Made by a program: the position numbers and the translations under genes. A stretch of 64,000 bases of DNA, from assembly GCF_002078875.1 (NCBI RefSeq), contig NC_034412.1, positions 11,450,286-11,514,285 of the forward strand, written 5' to 3'. This stretch comes from Numida meleagris (taxonomy: Eukaryota; Chordata; Aves; Galliformes; Numididae). The notes under the pieces were generated by a model. That model was given only the letters and a program-made list of their open reading frames with translations. It was not told where the DNA came from and searched no databases. Below, piece by piece: positions 1 to 11,100 of this stretch. Each line of letters starts with the position of its first letter. The first letter of the stretch is position 1.

Positions 1-3000
1 TGGACTGGTACACCCACTTCACTGTTATCAGAGTGGTATTTGCTTAGTGAGGATATGTGATTATTTTACAGCGATGGAAGTTTCATTAGCAAACAATTTC
101 ACTGCAGTGCCAGCTAGTAAAGTGTTTAACGAACACACTGGGCTAAAGAGACTGCTCCCCCAAAAAAGTAGAAATTCACTTTGCAATTAGCCTGCTAATT
201 TCTTGCTACTTCTCTAATAGAGCCCAAATAAGCTTAACAGGTTGCTATGACCCACACTGGAAGTCGCCACCTTTTGAGTAATATTGTGACCTATGTCATC
301 ATGTTCCAGATTGTACTTGTGAAAATATGTTAAAAAAAAAAAAAAGTGAGCTCACTTTTTATTTCAGAGTTCTTACAACCCAGTGAAATCAGGGCATATG
401 TCTAATCAGTACCAAAATTACCCAACCAGACAAAGCCACCCAATATTCCACCAGGCCATCATTTCTAATCAAAGGCACCAGAGAGGACAGAGCCTTTTAA
501 ATTAAAGTAATTCTAGACTGTGGAGAAATTGTTTTATTTCCAAAAAAGAAAATAATGCTGTGAGCCCACCTGCTCTCATTAAAACTGGGGAGGCTGTAGT
601 TGCACGATCCACTGACACCAAGGGCAATTCCAAGTCAAGAGTTTTGCACTTTTCCCAGTTCTTGGGTCATTTATGCCCAAGTTAATGCAGTGATATTACT
701 CACAGTATGTCTCCAGAAAGTTCTGCTGGCATGTTCTCCTCAGTCAGGGTCAAGTGTGACTTCCATTAACAGATTACAAAGAAGGTTTTTGAGAACTGCA
801 AACCTGGCCCAAATGCTCACATTCCAGAGAGAATTCCTTGACTGTGCAACAGCTAAAAAGAAACACAAGAGCAAGGGGACTTCTGGGCTAATCGTGGGAC
901 AGAGAATGGGACCTTCCAGCAGCCAAGTGATCTGAGCGAGAGAGATAACATTAAAGAGAACAGAGGAAGCATTAAAGTGGAAACTAAAACCTGGAGAGAG
1001 ATGAAGGGCTGAGTAGAGTTACTGCTCTACAGCAATGAATCTCTCTCTACAAGTATTTCTGTGCAGCCCAACACTGCAGGAGTTGAGTGAGTTTATTCTT
1101 TACTTACTCCAACATCTCTATGAGAAAAGTAAAAATCACACTCATTTTGCACACAGAAAACTAAGTCAATAATATTAACGGGCTTATCTGACAGTATTCA
1201 GGAGGATGTAAGAACAAACGGCTCGCTTGTGTCTTTGTTAGCTCTCGTTTTAAAAATAACGCAGCAGGCAGAAGTGCCTTGATCTTTCACACACATGTGT
1301 CATGTCTGGGTCCTTCTTCTGATCTCTCACCTCAGATGACAACCCTCAGGATTACCCACATGACTGAGGGACTGGCAAGGAGCCAACAGATTACCAGGTC
1401 ACTTCACATTGAGAGAGGCAGGCGAGGAGGAAGCCCGGGCAAATTGCTTTCTGGCAGAAAGAGCAGAATTTCAGCTTACCTTCCCCTGTGGGACACTGAG
1501 GTGGCACTGAGGTCTTAGAGGGGTGAGGTGGGACTGCGTTACTGAGGGAAGCCAGGGAGCATAGGCTGCACTATGGTCCTCATGGGCACACTGAGAAGCT
1601 GAAATTAATGCAAAGCATGCTGCTGATAAAGACAAACCGACATGTGAGTGAGATTACTCTGCCATGTAGCTGAGGAAAGCCAGACGATGTGGAAAAGCGG
1701 CCGCCTTCTCTGAGGAGGTGAGTGCACTCAGCTACAGCACACAGCGGCTCTGGGCTGTGCTGAGGGAAAGATAACCAAATGCTAGTTTAGAAGAACTGAA
1801 ACACTATTCTTAATTCACCAGCTGAAGGTAAAACAATAAACTGATAAATGGTTATAAATACTAAAACTTCTTTTGGTTAGTGCTCAGAAAAGGGGAAAAA
1901 AAACACTAACCTGCTCTGAGGAAATTTAAAGGGGCAACCTCCCACTGTCCAAGTAAAACCAAGGAGGACAATACTCGGACATTTCAATATTTTGTTGGCA
2001 ATAAACAATCCATAGAATAACTGACATTTTACTTAGTCTAACTGATAATTGAGTATTTTAAAAAAAAAAAACAACAAACACCACCACAAATGGAGAATCA
2101 GCAAGAGAGACAGGAGCCATGGCTTCCTGGTTAAGCGGGGCTGGCGCTGAGGCCTTTCCCGCCAGCACCCCTGCACCACCCAGGCAGGAGCAGCGGCCCG
2201 GCCTTAAAGCCCACTGCCACATCAGGATGGTTCAATCATGAAAGCAAGCAGTCAGCATTAGATTTCTTCTAAAATTAAAAAAATAAACTATACAAGAATG
2301 GCTGAGTGTGTGACTCCCACATACAATTTACTTATAATGCCAGAAAATTTGAATTGTCAAACAGGAACAGACCTTGAAGGAGGAACCTTTCTTCTCCAAA
2401 AATGCCACAGATGTTATCCTGTATTTTTATCAATTCTGTGGCATCAGTGCTGTTGTAACTGTTTTCCCTGCAGGAAACAGGAGGCAAGTTCTCCAGTCAG
2501 GTCTTTTTCCTCTCAATACTCATTTACGTGCTCCATTTTCATTAGATAAACACAGGGCCTGAGAGCAGCTGAAAAAGCACAGTAACTTTTTTCAGCCATG
2601 ACACAGTGACCACCCATTGCAGGCATACACAAACATTTGATTATCCCACTGCTACTAGCCCAAATGTAGAATACAAAACTTGCAATCTGAAAACATTTAA
2701 ACACAGAAGTTCTAACAATGCTTGCTTTTTTATTAGCCTCCACCTTTCCTTCTCATATAGAAATGTTCTTTCAGAACATATATTTGGAAAGAAGTGAACA
2801 GGGCAGATCATGGTCCTCCTCATCTCAGCCAGATTCCTCATTTCATCCTTTATGTGAATAGTAGCATCTTAGAGGACAAAAGAAGAAAGTGCTATTCTAC
2901 AAACTGAAAGTCCTACATTTTTTTTTTCCATTTCCTTTTTTTTTTTTTTTCTTTTTTCCATTCTCCATCCTATAGCCTGGAGAGTTTCATATGGGCACCC

Positions 3001-5769
3001 AGTAAGTTCAAAAAGAGTTCATTTATGGTATATTCAAAGTCACACCCAAATTAAATTACTAGTAAACAGATACACACAAGGTGAACTGAACAAGTGAGAA
3101 TACTGTCACTTTACACCAGTGAACCAGTCTCAAGACTTGCAGACCAAAAACATATAGTGCACCCAAAGAGGAGTGGGAGGTCACACAAGAGATGGACAAA
3201 TGACTTCAAGAGCGAGGGTCCATTATTGCTCATTTTCACTTCTTTAAGTAAGCTAGCTTAGGTGAACTAAATTGCAGAACAAAGCATTCAAACATCTATC
3301 CAGACTGATTTAATCATTAGCTGACATGCTGTACTCAAGTTCCTACGAAGCACCAGCTTCAGCTAATCATTTCAAAAGCAAATGTGAAAGCTGTGCATAT
3401 TGCAGCATTAATCTCTGTTATTGCACAGTAGAGTTACGTAACTAAAATACAGCACACACTGAGTTGATAGGAGCCATTTAAATACATACTACTCATTACA
3501 CAGCCCTTGAATGTAACAGAGGGCATGAATAATAGCTTCAGCTAAAAGTCACCTGGTAGCAAGATGGACACGGATGCTTAGTTCTTAAATATGCAGAAAG
3601 TAAGTCTACAGCACTATAGCATGCCTATAAATGTGGTCTGTTTCCTTTTTCTTTTCTGAATTTGTACTTCTGCAGGAAAAAATTAATAAACATTACAGAA
3701 GAGATATGACAGTTAAAATGCTAATTAAGTAGGTTAATATCAAAGACTAAAAAAGATGAACATTTCTTTAGAGCTCTGCAACATGTATCAACTCAACAAC
3801 AAATTGGGTTTAACACAGCAATCCATGGGAGAAAAAAAGTGTATAAGCATTGCTAGTATTTCTGGAAACTGCTTCAAACTGTTTTTACGACCTCATTCAT
3901 TTTCAACCAATAGCACTAACAAATGCATTCAGTATAGCCCTTTTTGAAAATCAAAGCTGTCACAGTAATGGAGGCAAAAAGAAACTCAAAGAATAACCAG
4001 CAACTTCCACTTCAAAAAAAGTTGAAGCAAAATAAACCCCTGAGCATCTCAGCCTTACTATCTGATGCGGGATTGGTATCATTGTTCATTTTCAAACTTA
4101 AAGAAATTACAATATTTTTTGTTGCAGACACAACAACAGAATACATAGAAGGATAAGACAGGATAGTAACATTTGTTGAGGAAATTATACATTAATTTAT
4201 AAGGGGTAGCTTCATAACAGTCTATTTAATAAAGTCTGGAATTTGTAAGAATATTTTTGCAAAAAAAACCATCAAGAGGATTGTTTGGTTACAGATTAAT
4301 TTTGCTTTAAAAATATTCTCAAAACATATTTGCTAAACAGGTTTCATTTTACTAAGGAAAATAACAACTACTAACATAAATGCAGAGAATGTTAACATCA
4401 TTAATAGGCTCATTTTTGACTGTATGTGCTAATGACATGAATGGACAGATCAGCCCACCAGAGCAGCAGCATCCCCTCCGCCCCCCATTACAGTCTTTCC
4501 AACCAACATAATCACCTTTGCTAATTTCTGTAATTCTTAAAAAATTCAAACGTTATAAACAAGATGTGCTCATAGATGTATCAATTCAAAATAGTTCTAC
4601 CTGGACTACAGGTGCTAACTAATGTCTCTTAACATTTAATAGTAGCTTCCAGAACCCACAAATATGTTTTAGTTATTGCTAGAGCATGAGAATTATCTGA
4701 AAAAACATACTAAAGCTCTTCGAGAGCAATGGCAAGCTCTTATGGGTTAATTTGCCCCTTCTTACATAAAGAAGTGATGCTTCATTTCTTCTACTGATCA
4801 GCATCAGCCTCTTTTGGTGAAGACTGTTCTGTCAGCAAAGGATGAGATTTCCAAAGGCAGCACCCTTGGCAGCCACAGGTCCATCTTAGGCTGCAGCCTC
4901 ACCATGTACCAACATCCCCAAGTCTGCCAGCATCAGTACACGCATAATTGTTGCCAGCGATCTGTAATAACTGAAATATTTTAAGGTGTAAAAACTTTCT
5001 TAGCAGAGTATTTTGACCTGGTAGGTTCAAAAAGTGGTTATGTAAGTGCAACAATACCAGAAGATTTAGGGAAATGATAAGCCTCCAAGCAAAAGGCCAG
5101 GTAAAAAGCATTTGAGTAAAGTTCCCTTCATCTATACTGCGGTCAGAAAAGGACAATGCATTAACTTCAGCCTAGCCCCACACACTGTAAACATCTCAGG
5201 GGAAAGAAATCCTTTCTTTGAGGGTTTGATAGCCATCCTCCATGGAGGGCTGGTGCACTGAGTGCCTGCCTTTTCTTGATAACAAGAATTCTGCTGAATG
5301 TGCCCTGGTCCATGAAGTTGTTTTGCAGAAGCAAGAGGGATGGCCAACAGAGATGTGAAATGGCCTCACGTTCTATTATCGTATCAACAACAATTTGCTT
5401 TGAGATCCACAATTTCATTTCTTCTCCAGACCCAAAAAGAACTAAGGCTTTGCAAATACTACATACAAAATAATATTATACACATAGAGCCAGAGTAAAG
5501 CACAGAAGAGAGTCACAGAAGAATTATTCCTCATTCTTCCTCTTGCACCAACTTCCAGGCACTCATCTTGGTGGTTGTTTTTAAATTTTATGCTGCTGTC
5601 TTGCTTCCAGTGATTTAATTTGCTGAGAACTCTCCCACTGACTTAAGAGGAAGGAGGACTGTATCCTGAAGATTCACCAGAAAAATGAAACAAGAGCTTC
5701 AGTGAAATATCCAAGCATACCACAAAAAGGCAGAATGTTTTTCATAGGTCCTTTACAAAGCATACTCCC
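1..5769. other. IRS1 downstream flank, possibly extended 3' UTR
   Basis: AT-rich non-coding sequence without a recognisable gene. By analogy with the long human transcript, part of it may be distal 3' UTR. Further minus-strand AATAAA hexamers are at 2734-2729 and 1097-1092, the first with a moderately U/GU-rich follower. A GC-richer pocket lies at about 2130-2220. A perfect 20-bp palindrome is at 341-360 beside an A-run. All ORFs here are short and not protein-like. Confidence 0.5.
341..360. repeat. Perfect 20-bp palindrome beside an A-run
   Basis: AAAAAGTGAGCTCACTTTTT is self-complementary over all 20 bases and sits at the end of a longer A-run. On the minus strand it begins with AATAAAAAG, so it could be part of a weak distal 3' end. 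It may equally be chance next to a homopolymer. Confidence 0.6.
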
Positions 5770-5801
5770 TCCTACACCTAATTACACTTGACACTTTTAT
5801 T
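5770..5801 (-). terminator. Second candidate poly(A) signal
   Basis: AATAAA reads on the minus strand at 5801-5796, followed by a GU-rich stretch (AGTGTCAAGTGTAATTAGG). It lies 139 nt beyond the proximal signal and could give a slightly longer isoform. Confidence 0.45.
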
Positions 5802-5889
5802 CTTAAACTGTGGTGATCCACAGCCATTCTTAATGGCACAGTGGCAACTTCAAAGAAAGCTGCAGCGGGACATTTGAGACAGCTTACAA

Positions 5890-5940
5890 AGAAAAAACAA
5901 ACAAACAAACTACAGCAGATAAAACAGTATCTAGTTTATT
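5890..5940 (-). terminator. Proximal poly(A) signal and downstream element of IRS1
   Basis: On the minus strand AATAAA (5940-5935) is followed by ACTAGATACTG-like sequence and then, about 25-50 nt on, by a GU-rich run made of repeated GTTT units (about 5911-5890). That is the expected cleavage arrangement, with cleavage near 5915. The AATAAACTAGATACTG block is the same as my recollection of the 3' end of the classical human IRS1 cDNA. Confidence 0.8.
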
Positions 5941-6757
5941 ACATATAGAAAGAGATTTCCAGAATTTACAAACACCCACATTTTCATTCCAGGGAAAGAG
6001 TTAATTTGAAAAGTTCACCCTTTTTTGTTTTCATTTTCTTTTGTGGTTTTCTGTTGGATGTTTTTTTTTTCCTATTCTTTACAATATATACAATGGAAGA
6101 CTTTGATTTCTTTTTCTCTGATTTTTTGTCAGTTTCTGTGCAATTGATGAATTCAAGTTGACACTTGTAAATATCATGTACAGTAAAATTTGTCTTCATT
6201 GTAGTTAATACAGATTATTATTTTACAAGGAGTACAAAATTACTTTTCTTCTGGAAAGAAATCAGCTCAACACCAGGGTTATTTTACAACTGATAGTATC
6301 AGTAAATATGACTGTACAATCAAGGCCCAGGGACCAATGACTTGTATTATATTATTTTCTGAATTACAATCTTAAAACAAGAATAGTACCCTACTCTATT
6401 CTTAGAAGCCTTGTTTTAAGCAGGTTTCCCACTCTGTTTACAACAGAATATAGTATACCTCAGTTCCACATCAAAAAAGATGTGCTGTAGGAAAAGTTAC
6501 ATTTTAATTAAAAAAGTACATGTATAAATCAAAACCTATGTTAAATATTTAATACTCTTCAACCAACATTAAGTTTTGTATGTAATAATTTACAAGGATG
6601 ATTTGTCATACAGGTTTTCAGCAGCAAATGAAGTTGTGTAAATGTGCTAGTAAAATACCCATTCTCACCATGACATAGTGGTGGGCACATCAGTTCACTG
6701 TGGCCAGCTAAGTCCTTACGGTAGAGGATTAAGTAAAAGAGACTCATTGTCCAGGTG

Positions 6758-6765
6758 TCACAGTG
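6758..6765 (-). promoter_or_regulatory. Candidate miR-128 8mer site in the IRS1 3' UTR
   Basis: The mRNA reads CACTGTGA, a full 8mer match to the miR-128 seed. From memory the human 3' UTR has the same GCACTGTGACACC block. miR-128 regulation of IRS1 has been reported in mammalian cells. Confidence 0.5.
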
Positions 6766-6772
6766 CTTCTGC

Positions 6773-6779
6773 TTGGCAC
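6773..6779 (-). promoter_or_regulatory. Candidate miR-96 site in the IRS1 3' UTR
   Basis: The mRNA reads GTGCCAA, complementary to the miR-96 seed (positions 2-8). It sits only 8 nt from the miR-128 site, close enough for cooperative binding. miR-96 has been reported to target IRS1 in mammals. Confidence 0.45.
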
Positions 6780-6850
6780 AACACAGGATGTGCAGCTCAG
6801 TCAACTAACTCCTGAGGTTTGTGTAAAGTAAACAAACTGAACTGGATGCA

Positions 6851-6857
6851 TCGTACC
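6851..6857 (-). promoter_or_regulatory. Candidate miR-126 site in the IRS1 3' UTR
   Basis: The mRNA reads GGTACGA, a 7mer-A1 match to miR-126-3p, inside the block GGTACGATGCATCCA that looks conserved with human. miR-126 has been reported to target IRS1. Confidence 0.45.
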
Positions 6858-7500
6858 CATTTACAGAGGAAGAGGAGGAGGAGGAGGTGAGGTCCTAGTT
6901 GTGGTAACATGAAACATGTAAGAGTCTTGATACCCATGAGTTAAAAGAAGGATTTGCTGAGGTTGTATAGGTCATCATTCTGAAAAGGAAAGAGAAAGAA
7001 AATTAGCATCATGGGCACTGTAAAGTTTTCCTGTAATTATCACATCCCCCCCGAACATCCTTCACCTTTTTTTTCTTTTGAAATGCTATCATTCAAACTG
7101 AAAATGTTAGCACCTTGAAAAATTATGGCATACACATTTGAACTGTACTCAAGCATCTGAATCCCAAGAGCATTTAAAACAGATGTTGGCAATGAAATTA
7201 CAAGGAGTCAGAAATACATTTAGACTTGCAAGAGATTCACCTAAGCAGAAACAATTTGATTGTCTATGCCAATTACCCCAGAAAAGTTGCTGTGACGAAA
7301 CAAAACAAGCTCAAACAACTACCCTGCTGCTGGCATTTTTACCCAAAATGTAGAAGACTCAGGTCTCCTTGTAGGGCTTCCTAGCCATCTGCAAGTGCCA
7401 TGTTTTGCTTGAGAAGGATGACTGAAGTACAGAGCATCAGGAGTGCAGCACCACCATTCACCACTGACACACAAATTACAAAAAAATTGTACCCAGGAAA

Positions 7501-8100
7501 TCCTATTAAAGTCCATAAATGTATTTACACTTCTTTTCTATCTCTGACAGAGTACTATGTGAGTAACAAAGTACTGCAACCCTAACAAGGATTACTTACT
7601 ATGTTGCATAGCACAGGTTTACTAAGGAGCAAATGCCAGATGTTGCTTTTAATCCACATCTTAAGAACTGTGTGCAGTTCTGGACACCATAAGAGGACAT
7701 AGAACTATCAGAGAGCATTCAAAGGAGGACTACAAAGATGGAGAAGGGTCTGGAGGGCAAGGTGCATGAGGAGCTGCTGAGGGCCCTGGGTTTGTTCAGC
7801 CCAGAGCAGAGGAGCTGAGGGGAAGCCTCATGGTGGCTGCAGCTCCTCACAGGGAGCAGAGGGACAGGGCCCGAGGGAACGGCATGGAGCTTTGTCAGGG
7901 GAGGGGCAGCTGGGGGTCAGGTTCTGCACCACAGGGTGGTGGACACAGCCCTGAGCTGCCAGAATTCAAGAAGCTTTTGGACAGTGCTCTCAGAGATAGG
8001 GTTTGAGTGGTCCTGCGTGGAGCCAGGGGCTGGAATTGAGGATCATTGTGGGTCTCTTTCAACTTGGGGTATTCTATGATTCTGTCATTCTGTGATTCTC
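7501..8100 (+). mobile_element. CR1 LINE fragment, copy A of an inverted pair
   Basis: The 3' part reads as the end of CR1 ORF2 and its 3' UTR: a CVQFWT-like coding trace near 7665-7685, QRRTTKMEKGLEG near 7717-7755, and the ATTCTATGATTCTGT terminal repeats at about 8071-8098. It lies 521 bp before the exon 2 acceptor, in the orientation opposite to IRS1. A second copy, inverted, lies at 43190-43809. Copy A lacks a 31-bp segment present in B, deleted between GACAG repeats at about 7863-7867. Confidence 0.9.
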
Positions 8101-11100
8101 ATCATCTCAGCTCTAGCCTTCCTAATCTAGCATACAATGCAGATGCCTTAAGTCCTCCCCCAGCTCTGCATTTCAGTTGACTTTACTCAGGTAGGTCATC
8201 AGTCAAAGTGCTCTTATGAGGTAAATCTACATGAACAACAGAGGAGGGAGTGAGACTCCGTACTGATCTGCCTTGTGTCCTGCTGAGAATCCCATGGCAG
8301 ACTCTGCACCCTTGGCAGGACATGATCTCCTTGCTGGAAGAACCAGGGTCAGAGTCATGCATCAGGGTACCAGCAAGAGCTCCAGCTGCCCCTAGGCCTG
8401 GCCAGTTGCAGGCCCACACAGAGCCCACCAGCAGGCAGCCACATCCTAGCCTCCAGGCAATACCACACACAACCCCAGAGCTTCTCTCTTCACACTACAG
8501 CGGGCTGTAGCCATACCCACTGGAGCCTGAACAACACATCCATGAAATGAATACCGGTTTTGTTTTCACTGGGGTTAGAGGACTACCATCATTTACATTT
8601 TGGTAGTTTCACACAAAAACTGATGAAGCAAGACTTATATTTTACATAAATGTGTGTCTATTTCTATATTAAATATTAACTAAGCTCCTGAAAATATAGG
8701 TAAATAGTGTATTTTCCTCAGTACAAATAAAGACTTCCCATACACATATTGAAGTATAAAACTGAAAAGACCTCCTGTCCTATATTCTTTAATTGCCCAA
8801 GAATCAGAATTTATTTTCTGTGGTCCTTCAAGTGAAAGGAAAGCCTATCCTTGCAAGTGATGTGTGGTATGCTGGGAAAACTCCCCAGAGAATTATCTCA
8901 CAGATCTCTTATTTACTTTCAACTTTCTTCTGCACTTGTATTGCAACCTCCTGGAATGTTCCGAGCAGAATATCTATATACAGCTTTGCAGAACTTTGCA
9001 GCTTTCAAATATGCTTTACCTAAAATTAGCCAGTAATGCCATACCGTATTAATAAAGACTAATGACAAAGAATAAATGGCTTAAATTAAATCAAAGTGTA
9101 ATGGGTGCATGGAAGTGCACATTTCCCACACAGCCCGGGTGCAGCAGGGCTGCAGGAAGAGTTTAGTGACCACTGGCAGGGCCACCAGTCTCAGCTTCTC
9201 TGCATGGTCAAGACAAGATGAAGGAGACATGTGTCCTACATCACTGGAACTTATTGTGTTAAGAGATTCAAAACATGTAAACCATAATTTGCTATGTCAG
9301 GACACAAAGTGACACCTCTACACTAGTATTCAGGTAATCTCAACTGAAATATGTAATATGGAAAACAAAATGGTTTGCCTAATGCAATTCAACACCCATT
9401 CAACCAACACAGTAAGGATACATTGCAACTGCTATTTGCGACACTCGTTGCTGATTTAGAAGTCAGAAGAGTAGAGGAAGAAAGAGTAACAAGTCTCTCT
9501 GAAAAAGAAAACACTTCCCAGAGGAATTCACTAAGCAAATAGTACTGAAGAAAATTACAGTTACAGCAACCCAGACACTTGAATCTTAAAGTCCTGAGTG
9601 TGTGTAAATGAGTAAAAAAAAAAAAAAACCAACAACAACAAAAACCACAGCAGGCTCAAATATCTGAGAGCTTGAGACTCTGGATGAAGACAGAGTCGTG
9701 CAGGGTGTGAACAGGACTGGGCTGTGCTTCGTATAAACTACAGCTGCAGGTACGAGAGGAGGCAGGGCATGGGCCCCATCTTCAAGCTTGTTATTGCACC
9801 TCCAGTATGTCCAGAAGTTAATATGGAAAACTGCTTGTCAAGCAGGGAAAGTATTACCAGAGCACAACTCAGCCCTCATCAGTCATTTTAGAGACTAACA
9901 ATATTGCAGTTCACAAACCTTAGTGACCTTGTAACCATCATCATTAAGAAGTACTTTTTAGAAGTTGTTTTTAAGCATCTCTACTGCTCACCAAGATACA
10001 GAAGTTCCTTAGAAACTATTTATTATTTTGGCCTAACAAAAGAAAACACCACCAACTTTAGCACTTCAGTTTAATACAACAACCCCTAACTCAAGTTACC
10101 GGGGCAGTAATGCACATGCAAAAAACCTGCTATATATTTTCTACAATTTAAAAAAGAACAACACAGGAAAAGAGAAGTTTTCTTCTAATTTCACGAGCAG
10201 AAAAAATTAGACTGTGCTATGCACCCTGTGAGATTACTGATGGCAATGATTGTTTTCATCTCCCTAATTCCTCCTAGAAATCTCTTTCTGCAAAACAAGA
10301 ACTGGGTAACGGAGAACAACCACCCCCGCTGCTATTACATGACAGAGGTGCCTGTCCTGCCTTTATGCACAACAGTGCCCAGAAAGCAGTCCTTCTGAGA
10401 GTAAGCTGCTGCTCCAGGGTCACTGCCAACAGTCAACCCGGAAGGCTTTGATCCAGGGAATTCTTGATTGTGCATAACTTCTAGCAAAAAGCCTCGTCCT
10501 CAATTTTAGCATACATACGTTCTTTGTTAGACTCAAAAGAATACTTCTTAATTTTATGGCATAACAATTTTCTCTCTCTTCAGGGAATTATTACAATATG
10601 TTTCAAAGCGGAAGCACCTTATAAGGTATTGAAGTCATCAGCTGGATACCTCATTGTTTCTTATCAACAACCATAAGCATTTCCTTAACAACATATAAAA
10701 ACAGCGTGGAAGGCAAGTGTTTTAATAGAGAGCACTAGGACTACAGTGAGCTGAGGTAAGGATCATTAAAACCACTGACATCACTGTTGGCAAGCATGGA
10801 AAAGGGAAAACCTGTGTTTAATCTATTTCCTATTGACCACAAGCTTTAGCTGGAGTTCCCAATAATGCAGTTCATGGTTGACTTTATGGAAAAAATTAGT
10901 GATGCAAGAAAAACGTACTGAAACAAACAAGCATCTTTAAAAGTTACTACAATGTACCTTTGACAAGCAGCCTCTGCTCAACATCTGTTACAACACACAC
11001 GCAGATAACACAAATGCACGTTCCAGCTGGCAACGTTTTCAGCTCCAATCTATTAGTCCAGGCTGGATACAACACAAACAACTGGAGTTCCTATTACAGC

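Larger units (their letters stand above)
5915..6979 (-). other. IRS1: IRS1 exon 2, 3' UTR (short form)
   Basis: The acceptor is textbook: a branch-like GCTAAT, an unbroken pyrimidine tract (7000-6983) and CAG, then exon sequence beginning AATGATGACC at 6979. From memory this closely matches the start of the human IRS1 exon 2. The human exon also has an ACTAGGACCTCA block and a GGTACGATGCATCCA block, both present here at about 6903 and 6857. The exon has no CDS. It ends about 20 nt past an AATAAA at 5940-5935. Short-form length is about 1065 nt. Longer forms reading into the AT-rich flank are likely, since the human gene also makes a much longer 3' UTR. Confidence 0.85.

Noticed and set aside
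9614..9628. A-run as the tail of a processed pseudogene
   Set aside because: No coding remnant precedes it and no target-site duplication was seen.
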